Assembly: GCA_030323885.1 (NCBI GenBank)
Contig: CM059193.1
Span: forward strand, 53,410,749 to 53,474,748
Length of the DNA stretch: 64,000 nt
DNA from: Branchipolynoe longqiensis
Lineage: Eukaryota > Annelida > Polychaeta > Phyllodocida > Polynoidae
Reading direction: 5' to 3'
Under the pieces are notes generated by a model, which saw only the letters and a list, made by a program, of their open reading frames with translations, did not search any database and had not been told where the DNA came from. The translations under genes were made by a program, and so were the position numbers. Below, piece by piece: positions 19,429 through 29,047 of the stretch (position 1 is its first letter; every line of letters starts with the position of its first letter).

Positions 19429-20478
19429 ATGTTCATGCAGAAGGGCATTCTGAAGCGTCCGAGATCGAATCCGATAACAATTCCATCATCATCAGTCGCA
19501 TCGTCAGCAGTGGATATGTCACTTGAACTAACGAGAGCTATCAATCTCAAGAGAACGAGTATGTATTCCTCCTCAGATAGTGAGGGGATGGAAGAAGAGG
19601 AGGGGGAGTTAACAATTATCGTTCCCTCCCCCTCTCCCTCTATACTTGAGGATGGAGTCGAGACCTTCAAGAGTCGGAAAATTGAGTTGAAGAAGAAGAA
19701 GAAGAATGAGGAGGGGGAGGAGGGGGAAAATTGGCTGAGGTGTAAGAAGCGTCGCAAGATCGCTTCATTCTTAGTTATTCCCCCGGGAATTGATATTTCG
19801 CATTTTGATGTCGCCAGCCTACCACTGGGGAATCAAGTTTTTGTGGAGCGCATTAGAGGAGCAGGAGCAAAACTTGGCATAAAGATCGCCCTATGGACTC
19901 GGTCTGGAGGAGATGACTTTGCTGGGGATGTCAGTAGCAAGCGGTATGACATCCAGGGAAGTGCAACGCCGTCAGCAGAAACAGTTAATCCTGATGGAAG
20001 GACTCTGCTGACGAGCAGGAATCGTTATTTTATGGACTTTGATGAAAACGCCATCGCCATCCTGCTCGAGAGCATAGATGACACGCTTCAGGCCCTCAAA
20101 ACAGCTAAAACAGACTGGCGTTTTGGGGGTTTCCATGTTAACTTTGGACGTGGGGTATTTGGTGTGGTTGAACGCAATAGTTCCCGCATCAATTTTCGTA
20201 AATGGTTTGTTTTAAGTTCAGAAAAGCTGAAGCCGGTGGAGAAAAGGGCGCTAACACCCTGCAAGCAGGGCTTGTATTTGAATGTCGCACAACTGGAAAA
20301 GTTAAACAAGTTCCTGAAGGAACAGCTCCACTCACTCCTCTTTCCTCATAGAGACTTTGAGGTAAAGTGTGATGTTCCATCCCACAAACCCCATCAGTGC
20401 GATATCTGTACTCGAGTTGCACTATTGCCTATGGAGCTTCAGTTATCACAGTTGATGACTAAGGCTAAACTTGTCTGA
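19429..20478 (+). CDS. Gene B: 349-aa protein with a PC4/Sub1-like C-terminal domain
   Basis: Intact frame, TGA at 20478. The N-terminus is Lys/Arg-rich (ILKRPRS) and Ser-rich. Residues 50-105 are acidic and low-complexity (MEEEEGE, KKKKKNEEGEEGE), followed by a nuclear-signal-like KKRRK at 106-110. Residues 111-230 have no recognised fold. Residues 232-302 resemble the transcription coactivator p15/PC4 domain: INFRKWF aligns with the IDIREYW strand, EKLKP with GEMKP, KQGLYLNVAQLEKL with RKGISLNPEQWSQL. PC4 domains bind single-stranded DNA and occur in eukaryotic coactivators, phages and some mobile or viral genomes. A CxxxxH..HxCxxC cluster at 314-327 could bind zinc. It has its own TATA/Inr and a poly(A) signal 130 bases after the stop. 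Family assignment is by eye and needs a profile search. Confidence 0.6.
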   Translation: MFMQKGILKRPRSNPITIPSSSVASSAVDMSLELTRAINLKRTSMYSSSDSEGMEEEEGELTIIVPSPSPSILEDGVETFKSRKIELKKKKKNEEGEEGENWLRCKKRRKIASFLVIPPGIDISHFDVASLPLGNQVFVERIRGAGAKLGIKIALWTRSGGDDFAGDVSSKRYDIQGSATPSAETVNPDGRTLLTSRNRYFMDFDENAIAILLESIDDTLQALKTAKTDWRFGGFHVNFGRGVFGVVERNSSRINFRKWFVLSSEKLKPVEKRALTPCKQGLYLNVAQLEKLNKFLKEQLHSLLFPHRDFEVKCDVPSHKPHQCDICTRVALLPMELQLSQLMTKAKLV

Positions 20479-20744
20479 GGAAGAGGAAGAAGAAGGAAGA
20501 GGAATTAAATTACTAATACTACTACTACTACTTCTTTTACTGTTAGCATATTATATATATATATATATATATCAAAGATGTTCATACCATCAATCGCTAT
20601 CTTTGTTTAATAAAATCAAAACAAAACAAATAAACAACTTCTCTTTGTTATGTTCATTTATTTTCATATCGACTGAATATAAATATATTCATACTCTCTC
20701 TCAATAGCTCTCCATTTAACAATAATAATAATATTAATAAAATG
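20479..20744. other. 3' flank of gene B up to the assembly gap
   Basis: Contains GGAAGAGG repeats, a (CTA)n stretch, a (TA)n run at about 20552-20572 and the poly(A) signal. On the opposite strand a frame enters from the gap and ends in TGA at 20656-20654 directly after an AATAAA overlap (20662-20657). This could be the tail of a convergent gene hidden in the gap, but most of the visible part is (TTA)n. Confidence 0.4.
20609..20614 (+). terminator. Poly(A) signal AATAAA for gene B
   Basis: AATAAA 131 bases after the gene B stop codon, followed by an A-rich and then a T-rich (CTTCTCTTTGTTATGTTC) stretch, as expected around a cleavage site. Confidence 0.5.
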
Positions 20745-21243
20745 NNNNNNNNNNNNNNNNNNNNNNNNNNNNNNNNNNNNNNNNNNNNNNNNNNNNNNNN
20801 NNNNNNNNNNNNNNNNNNNNNNNNNNNNNNNNNNNNNNNNNNNNNNNNNNNNNNNNNNNNNNNNNNNNNNNNNNNNNNNNNNNNNNNNNNNNNNNNNNNN
20901 NNNNNNNNNNNNNNNNNNNNNNNNNNNNNNNNNNNNNNNNNNNNNNNNNNNNNNNNNNNNNNNNNNNNNNNNNNNNNNNNNNNNNNNNNNNNNNNNNNNN
21001 NNNNNNNNNNNNNNNNNNNNNNNNNNNNNNNNNNNNNNNNNNNNNNNNNNNNNNNNNNNNNNNNNNNNNNNNNNNNNNNNNNNNNNNNNNNNNNNNNNNN
21101 NNNNNNNNNNNNNNNNNNNNNNNNNNNNNNNNNNNNNNNNNNNNNNNNNNNNNNNNNNNNNNNNNNNNNNNNNNNNNNNNNNNNNNNNNNNNNNNNNNNN
21201 NNNNNNNNNNNNNNNNNNNNNNNNNNNNNNNNNNNNNNNNNNN
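20745..21243. other. Assembly gap (499 N)
   Basis: A run of N. It hides the 5' end of the LINE on its right and whatever followed gene B on its left. Open frames reported across it are meaningless. Confidence 1.
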
Positions 21244-21564
21244 CTTTGGCCTCGACTTCATCTAGGCGAGAGGTTGGAATGGCCCGTTCCAATCAATCGG
21301 CTGGTCATGCCAAGCCTTGGGTAGATTAATGGAGAATGGATATATATATATAGTACACCAACTGTATTTATATTTATATTTACACAATTACCAAGTCATT
21401 CTTCACTTCCTAGAAGGTGGTGGCTAGGGTCAATCTAGTACTGGTTATGCTTTTTTGCCTCCATGCTAGCGTATATTATCCTCGTATCCCTGGTGTGTAT
21501 CTGTCGGTTACCACAGTGCTGCACACCCCAATTTTGAGGGCTCCGTGGTGGGTGGGGAGCGAGG

Positions 21565-22827
21565 ATGACGAACCAAAAACAATTCAATATGGATACTCAA
21601 AACCCCCCAAATAATAAGAAAAGATTACCAGACACGGAAATGAAATCGGACTCTGATTCGGACTCACGTCCGAAAGCTGATGATTGGCCACGTTTCATTA
21701 TGATTGAATCATTGAATAACGAGGCATCAGTTGCCAAACTTTCCCCTTTTGCCATTCACAAGGGCATTATGGGAATTGCTGGCACAGTCAAAGACGTGAA
21801 GAAACTACGAAGTGGACATATTCTGGTGGAGTGTGCTAAGAAAGCGCATGCCGACAATCTGGTACGCGCAAGCACGCTAGCAGGCGTCGGCATCAAGGCC
21901 TCTCCTCATCGAACTCTCAACTCTAGCAAAGGAGTAATCCGGACTAGAGATCTTGATGGTGTTGATGAGGATGAGATAGCACATGAGCTCAAGTCTCAAG
22001 GAGTGTTAAACGTCCGAAGAATAGTTATAAAGAGGGATAACAAGTCCATAAAAACAGGGACATATATCCTCACGTTTGGCAAGCCTTTTCCGTCCAAGAA
22101 TTTGAAAATTGGATACCTTAGTGTGAATGTGGATGTCTTCATCCCAAACCCACTTCGATGCTTCCAATGCCAGAAGTTTGGTCATGGCAAGGATAGATGC
22201 AAAAATGAAATTATCTGTTTTAAGTGTGGTCAAAAAGGTCATGACAACACCAGTTGTCAAAACCAGGCAAAATGTTCCAATTGCCTGGGTGACCATATGG
22301 CCATATCTAAAGACTGTCCTGTCTGGAAAAAAGAAAAGCTAATTCAGCAGATCAAGACTGAGAAGCGGCTATGCTACCCAGAAGCTCGAAGGCTGGCTGA
22401 GGTGAATACTCCCTCGCCAATCACCAAGAGCTATGCTGCGGCAGCCAAAGCCTCCAACAGGACAATTGAATGCCAGACTGAACTGACGTGGTTGACTGGA
22501 GGGAAGCCCACTGCCTTCACCCCAGTCCCAAATCCGACGCCGGTTTCGGTCAAAAGTAATAATAGTAATACTAGTATGGCGGTGCAGACGCTGGCCGAGC
22601 CGGCAATTCCCAAAAAGAAGAAGAATTTGTCGGACCGAGTTCCGAAGGGATCTTTGACCCCTACGGACAAAACGTCCAGGGGGTCATCGATCTCCAAAAA
22701 CTTAACATCAAATAGATATCGGGCACTGGCCGATATTGAGATGCCTGAGACTGTGGAAACCCGCAGTCGAAGTCTCTCCCTCAAACCAAAGGCGAGGGGG
22801 AGAACACCTGTCACTGCTCCAAAATGA
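21565..22827 (+). CDS. LINE ORF1 protein, intact (420 aa)
   Basis: ORF1 protein binds the LINE RNA in the particle. Start ATG 21565 (GAGGATGACG) is at the same place as the start of the copy at 701 on the minus strand. Residues 40-110 (WPRFIM, LSPFAIHKGIMGI, LRSGHILVECAKKA) look like an RRM-type fold. Three knuckles follow: C199-x2-C-x4-H-x4-C212, C218-x2-C-x4-H-x4-C231 and C237-x2-C-x3-H-x6-C251. Next is a basic helix (KKEKLIQQIKTEKRLCYPEARRLAE), typical of I/Jockey-group ORF1, written here only as KKEKLIQQIK and YPEARRLAE. The last 120 residues are Ser/Pro/Lys-rich. The stop codon TGA (22825-22827) overlaps the ORF2 ATG in an ATGA, suggesting termination-reinitiation coupling. Confidence 0.9.
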   Translation: MTNQKQFNMDTQNPPNNKKRLPDTEMKSDSDSDSRPKADDWPRFIMIESLNNEASVAKLSPFAIHKGIMGIAGTVKDVKKLRSGHILVECAKKAHADNLVRASTLAGVGIKASPHRTLNSSKGVIRTRDLDGVDEDEIAHELKSQGVLNVRRIVIKRDNKSIKTGTYILTFGKPFPSKNLKIGYLSVNVDVFIPNPLRCFQCQKFGHGKDRCKNEIICFKCGQKGHDNTSCQNQAKCSNCLGDHMAISKDCPVWKKEKLIQQIKTEKRLCYPEARRLAEVNTPSPITKSYAAAAKASNRTIECQTELTWLTGGKPTAFTPVPNPTPVSVKSNNSNTSMAVQTLAEPAIPKKKKNLSDRVPKGSLTPTDKTSRGSSISKNLTSNRYRALADIEMPETVETRSRSLSLKPKARGRTPVTAPK

Positions 22828-25800
22828 CAGTGACAGGTGCATCTCTTATTCAATGGAACTGCCGAGGTTTTAGGAGCAACATCGAAGAGTTGTCTCTTCT
22901 TTGTTGCAACCTCAATCCACTCGCCTACAAGGAACTTATATAAAAGCTTCTGAGAGTTGTAGTCTTAAAGGCTACACCATTCATAACAAGCACGCACCAG
23001 ATGGAGACCGAGCCGCTGGCGGCTCCTCCATCTTGGTCAGACGTGATGTGGTGTGTACGCCAGTGGCGTTAAACACAACACTACAGGCTGTAGCTGTTCA
23101 TCTGACGCTGCATAAGACTGTAACTCTCTGTTCCATTTACATTCCTCCGAGCTCCGTTCTCACTTTACAAGAACTGGACGCCCTTGTGGACCAGTTACCG
23201 TCCCCATATTTACTTATGGGTGACTTTAACGGCCACAACCCATTATGGGGGGGGGGACAATAGGAACGCTAAAGGCAAGAGAATTGAGGACCTTGTGGCC
23301 GCTCATGCTCTGTGTGTATTGAATGATGGTTCATACACATATTTGCATCCCGGCTACGGAACATATTCGACCATCGATCTCAGCATTGTAGAATCAGAAC
23401 TGGTGCTGGACTTTTCGTGGAGGGTCTGGGATGACCTCTGCGGGAGCGACCACTTCCCAATTATTCTTAATTGTGGGGGGGCATCTCCCATAGAGCGAGA
23501 GAGGAGCTGGCGGCTTTGTAAAGCCGACTGGCCCCCCTTCCAGACCCTATGTTGCGAGAAGTTCACTCCAGACATCAGTGACATCGATGCCTTCACTGAG
23601 ATGCTGAGATGGATCGCGGAGAAAACTGTTTCGAAGACCTCGGCAACTCCCAAGCGTTTGACGCCTCCATGGTTAGATGACGGCAGTAGGAGGGCTATTA
23701 AGGAACGAAAGAAAGCTCAGCGTAAATTCCACAGGAGACCGACTGCTGAAAATCTGGCGCTCTTTAAAATTCTGCGCGCTCGCGCTCGCAGAACAATCAA
23801 AGAAGCGCGGAGGCAGTGTTGGAGACAATTTGTGTCTAGCATCACCATGCACACGCCGTTGGGCAAAGTATGGACAATGATCAGAAGAATCAAACGAAGG
23901 GGAGGTGATTCTTCTGTAGTCCAGCACTTGAAACACAATGGCACCATTCTCACATCACTTGACGAAATAAGTGAAGAATTGGCTCGCACCTTTGCTGGAA
24001 ACTCGTCTTTGGCAAACTGCCTCCCGGGCTTTCGGGCCGTGAGGGAACGCCAAGAGCAAAAGCTCTTGAACTTTTCTTCCGATGGCGAGGAGCACTACAA
24101 CTCCCCATTCAGTATTGGTGAGTTGAGGTGTTCTTTGGAAAGCTTGCATGACACAGCAGTTGGACCTGATGGTATTCATTATCAATTTTTGAAACATCTC
24201 CCTGAACATGCACTGAGACTGTTGCTTCAACTCTTCAACAACATCTGGGAGTCGGGTGTCGTCCCCGCCTCTTGGCGGGAGGCGACAGTAATACCGATTC
24301 CCAAACCTGGTAAAGACCAGAGTGAAGCCCACAACTATCGTCCCATAGCCCTTACAAGCTGCATCTGTAAAACCATGGAGCGCATGTTAAACAACCGCCT
24401 CGTCTGGCTACTGGAGTCAGGACACCACCTGTCCAACCTTCAATGTGGCTTCAGACGGGGCCGCAGCACCCTCGACCATTTGGTGTGCATGGAGACCTTC
24501 ATAAGAGATGCTTTCCTTAAGAAGGAGCACGTTGTGGCTGTCTTTTTCGACCTCAAAAAAGCCTATGACACAACGTGGCAGCATGGCATCATGGAGGATC
24601 TTCATGCGATTGGCCTTCATGGCCACTTGCCAATTTTCATCAGGAACTTTCTAGCCTTCAGGCATTTCCGCGTCCGTGTCAAGACTACCTATTCCCGCCT
24701 GCACTCACAGGAACTAGGAGTACCTCAAGGCTGCATAAAACTGGCAGTGACCTTTCGGGGTCAAGGGTCACAGGTATTGCTGCTGCTGTAAAGCTGGGGG
24801 TTCCTGTAAAGTCTTTTCGTGGACGACTTTGTTTTATATTACAGCGGTGCAAACATGAATGTCATAGAGAGACAGCTACAACCAAGCATAAATGGGATCC
24901 ATCGATGGTCAGTTCTGAACGGTTTCAAATTTTCCAAGACCAAAACAGTCTGCATGCACTTCTGCCTGCTGCATAGAATACATGCGGTACCGGAGCTGAC
25001 CCTGGATGGGGATCCCATTAAAGTCGTTGAGAAAACCAAATTTCTGGGCCTCATTCTCGACGCAAAACTGTCTTTTGTGCCACATATAAAGTACCTGAAA
25101 ACAAGATGCCTGAAAGCACTAGATATTCTGAGGGTGCTGTCCAGCTCAGAGTGGGGAGCGGACAGAGATGTTCTGCTCTCCGTGTACAGAACCTTGGTTC
25201 GGTCACGAGTGGATTATGGCAGCATAGTATATGGTTCCGCAAGGAAATCATATATTGGGCTGCTAGACACGATCCACCACCAGGGACTGCGCTTGGCCCT
25301 TGGGGCCTTCCGCACCTCACCAGTTCAGAGCCTTTATGTCGAAGCCAATGAACCATCACTTAATAACAGGAGAATCAAACTGGCCATGCAATATGTAGTC
25401 AAGATAAAAACTAATGCATTGAATCCTGCAAACAATTGTCTATTCGAGCAACATGACGAATCCAGGTATGAAGCCAGGCCAAATTACATCCGGCCACTGA
25501 GGCTCCGAATGAAACCTCATTTGGAGGCCTTAGGCGTGGATTTGGACGTGTTGGAGGATGAGACCAACAGTCCAGAACTTCCCCATGGTCTGTTGTGGTT
25601 AAAGCCCATCGGTTATCCTCCGACTCACGGAACTGAGGAAATCTGGGACCATCACTCGAGTACAAAGGACTGCATGCAGAAATTCAAGGCCAGTTTGCAG
25701 ACCACCTCTCCATATACACTGATGGTTCGAAAGACCAAAGCCGGGTAGCTGCTGCGGCAGTCTGCCGACGGGAAAAATTTGGTGTACATTTGCCCGATCA

Positions 25801-27308
25801 GAGAGCTGACCCTGGATGGGGATCCCATTAAAGTCGTTGAGAAAACCAAATTTCTGGGCCTCATTCTCGACGCAAAACTGTCTTTTGTGCCACATATAAA
25901 GTACCTGAAAACAAGATGCCTGAAAGCGCTGGATATTCTGAGGGTGCTGTCCAGCTCAGAGTGGGGAGCGGACAGAGATGTTCTGCTCTCCGTGTACAGA
26001 ACCTTGGTTCGTTCACGAGTGGATTACGGCAGCATAGTATATGGTTCCGCAAGGAAATCATATATTGGGCTGCTAGACACGATCCACCACCAGGGACTGC
26101 GCTTGGCCCTTGGGGCCTTCCGCACCTCACCAGTTCAGAGCCTTTATGTCGAAGCCAATGAACCATCACTTAATAACAGGAGAATCAAACTGGCCATGCA
26201 ATATGTAGTCAAGATAAAAACTAATGCATTGAATCCTGCACACAATTGTCTATTCGAGCAACATGACGAATCCAGGTATGAAGCCAGGCCAAATTACATC
26301 CGGCCACTGAGGCTCCGAATGAAACCTCATTTGGAGGCCTTAGGCGTGGATTTGGACGTGTTGGAGGATGCCAAAGTCCCAGAACATCCCCCGTGGTCGT
26401 TGAGAAAGCCATCGGTTATCCTCCGACTCACGGAACTGAGGAAATCTGGGACACATCCACTCGAGTACAAAGGACTGCATGCAGAGATTCAAGGCCAGTT
26501 TGCAGACCACCTCTCCATATACACTGATGGTTCGAAAGACCAAAGCCGGGTAGCTGCTGCGGCAGTCTGCCGACGGGAAAAATTTGGTGTACGTTTGCCC
26601 GATCAGAGCTCGATTTTCACTGCAGAGGCCCGAGCACTCCTTCTCGCTTTGGAGTGTATCGAGGTATCCAACCACACTAACTATGTTATATACAGTGATT
26701 CCTTCTCTTGCCTCCTGGCTGTTGCTGGACTGAAAACGAATCACCCTATTCTAGCAACGGTCATTTATAAAATGAACCAACTGACAACAGATGGGTATGA
26801 TATCCACCTGTGCTGGGTGCCTGGCCATGCTGGCATACAAGGAAACGAACGAGCTGATCGGGCTGCGAAGAAGGCCCTGAACTGTGATCTTGAACCGTGT
26901 CTGATCCCTCACTCTGATCTGAAACCACTAATAGCCACCCACATAAAATCCAAATGGCAACATGAGTGGGATGAAAACATTAATAAACTTAAAGAAATTG
27001 AACCATCTGTGGGAAAGCCACCACAGACTCATGCGGGAGGTCGGCGGGACCAAGTGGTCCTTAGCCGCTGCCGTATTGGCCACTCGTGGCTTACACATGC
27101 TTTTCTGCTCAAGGGGGAACCTCCCCCTGAATGTATTGGGTGTCAGTCCCCACTGACACTCAAACACATTTTACTAAGTTGCGTTGATTTTTTGGCCCTG
27201 CGCCAACAGTTCTACACTGCAGGCAGTATGCATGACCTTTTTACTAAGGTAAAACAGGAAAACATTTTAGCCTTTTTGAGGGCCGCTGGACTGTACCACA
27301 TTATATAG
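22824..27308 (+). pseudogene. LINE ORF2: endonuclease - RT - RNase H, frameshifted
   Basis: ORF2 would nick target DNA and copy the RNA onto it. The nominal frame starts at ATG 22824 (IQWNCRGF). It is left between about 22925 and the run of 10 G at 23248-23257, and again between about 24740 and 24812; each time the original frame returns. Endonuclease blocks: LQGTYIK (the usual catalytic Glu of LQET is Gly), YIPPS, GDFNGHNPLWG, STIDLSI, GSDHFPI. RT blocks: GPDGIHYQFLK, IPKPGKD, NYRPIAL, FFDLKKAYDT, GVPQGC, FVDDF (24816-24830), FLGLILD. RNase H in the second duplicate: IYTDGSK, TAEARALLLAL, IYSDS, GNERADRAAK (all acids present). A Cys/His end (GEPPPECIGC, LKHILLSC) finishes at 27308. The lost Glu and the frameshifts make it inactive as assembled. 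Confidence 0.85.
24993..26612 (+). repeat. 810-bp tandem duplication inside LINE ORF2
   Basis: The segment from GAGCTGACCCTGGATGGGGA at 24993 to CCCGATCAGAG at about 25802 is repeated at once up to about 26612, with an offset of 810 bases. The breakpoints share GAGCT (CGGAGCTGAC on the left, TCAGAGCTCG on the right). 810 is a multiple of 3, so the duplication kept frame. The first 550 bases of the copies differ by only a few bases. Copy 1 then diverges locally at 25552-25665 and is frameshifted there, while copy 2 stays open. Confidence 0.85.
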
Positions 27309-27547
27309 TTTATGAAATGGATTCTATTAATTATTAATGAAACTTCTTTTTCTATGGGAATTTGTTTCCCTTGACCACAAATATATGATTGTGAGCTTTC
27401 TAATTTAATTAGTGTCTATTAGCACATAATTGATTGTCTGCTTTTACATGTAAAAGCGATGGTTTGAACCAAAAACAAACATTTCTCGCCGTGAATATGG
27501 CCTATGCTGCCGACACGGCGTAAAGCAACCACCAATCAATCAATCAA

Positions 27548-29044
27548 ACATAAAGGGGCACAAACACGACCAACACAACATTAGATAAAGGGGCAGTAAC
27601 ACAACCAACACAACTTTACAGAAAGGGCCAGTAAAATGACCAATACAACTTTACATAAAGATGCAGTAACACGACCAACAAAACTTTGCATAAAGGGGCA
27701 GTAACACGACCAAAACAACTTTCCCTAAATAGGCAGTAACACGACCAACAGAACTTTACATAAAGAGGCAGTAACACGACCAACACAACTTTAAATAAAG
27801 GAGCAGTAACGCGACCAGCACAACTTTACCTAAAGGGACAGTAACACGACCAACACAACTTTACATAAAGGGGCAGTAACATGACCAACACAACTTTACA
27901 TAGAGAGGCAGTAACAGACCAAGCACAACTTTACATAAAGGGGCAGTAACACGACCAACACAACATTACATAAAGGGCCAGTAACATGACCAACACAACC
28001 TCGCATAAAGAGGCAGTAACACAACAAGCACAACTTGAATAGGCAGTAACGCAACCAACACAACCTTACATAAAGGGGCAGTAACATGACCAACACAATT
28101 TTACATAAAGGGCTAGTAACACGACCAACACAACTTTACATAAAGAGGCAGTAACAGGACCAACACAACTTTACATAAAGAGGCAGTAACACGACCAACA
28201 CAACATTACTCAAAGGGGCAGTAACATGACCAACACAACTTTACATAAAGGGGCAGTAACATGACCAACACAACTTTACATAAAGTAACACGACCAACAC
28301 AACTTTACATAAAGGGGCAGTAACACGACCAACACAACTTTACATAAAGGGGCAGTAACACGACCAACACAACTTTACATAAAGGGGCAGTAACACGACC
28401 AACACAACTTTACATAAATGGGCAGTAACACGACCAACACAACTTTACATAAAGGGGCAGTAACACGACCAACACAACTTTACATAAAGGGGCAGTAACA
28501 CGACCAACACAACCTTACATAAAGAGGCAGTAACACAACAAGCACAACTTTACATAAAGGGGCAGTAACACGACCAACACAACTTTACATAAAAGGGCAG
28601 TAACATGACCAACACAACTTTACATAAAGGGGCAGTAACACGAACAACACAACCTTACATAAAGGGGCAGTAACACAACCAGCACAACTTTACATAAAGG
28701 GGCAGTAAGACGACCAACATAACTTTACATAAAGGGGCAGTAACACGACCAACACAACTTTACATAAAGGGGCAGTAACACGACCAACACAACTTTACTT
28801 AAATGACCAGTAACATGACCAACACAACTTCACTTAAAGGGCCAGTAACACGACCAACACAACTTTACATAAAGGGGCAGTAGCACAACCAACGCAACTT
28901 TACATAAAGGGCCAGTAACACGACCAACACAACTTTACATAGAGGGGCAGTAACACGACCAACACAACTTTACTTCGAGAGGCAGTACCACAACAAGCAC
29001 AACTTTGCTTAAAGCCGCAGAAAAGTGACCAACACAGCTTTACT
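27548..29044. repeat. 35-bp minisatellite, about 42 units
   Basis: The unit is ACATAAAGGGGCAGTAACAC plus GACCAACACAACTTT. Variation is mostly point changes (GGGG/GAGG/GGCC, ACACG/ACATG). Central units (28300-28500) are nearly identical and flanking units more diverged, as expected for unequal exchange. The array starts at the end of the LINE and ends at the foldback element at 29048. Confidence 0.95.
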
Positions 29045-29047
29045 TTA

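Larger units (their letters stand above)
21244..27547 (+). mobile_element. Nearly complete I/Nimb-type non-LTR retrotransposon
   Basis: Order: leader (start hidden in the gap), ORF1 with three CCHC knuckles, ORF2 with APE-type endonuclease, reverse transcriptase, RNase H and a C-terminal Cys/His cluster, then a 3' UTR ending in (CAAT)n at 27532-27547. RNase H downstream of RT is a mark of the I group (I, Nimb, Ingi and relatives). The 3' end is unusual in being followed at once by a minisatellite. ORF1 is intact. ORF2 is broken by frameshifts and carries an 810-bp tandem duplication. Other pieces of the same or a related family in the window are 1-1290, 12293-12577 and 42470-42542. Confidence 0.85.

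Noticed and set aside
20654..21329. Long open frames across 20745-21243
   Set aside because: They consist of unknown residues from the N gap.
22006..22342. Minus-strand frame and an alternate plus frame inside the zinc-knuckle region
   Set aside because: Shadows of LINE ORF1, which has far better domain evidence.
27548..29044. Regular 35-bp repeats that superficially resemble a CRISPR array
   Set aside because: There are no unique spacers; repeat units are contiguous, and the context is eukaryotic. It is a minisatellite.
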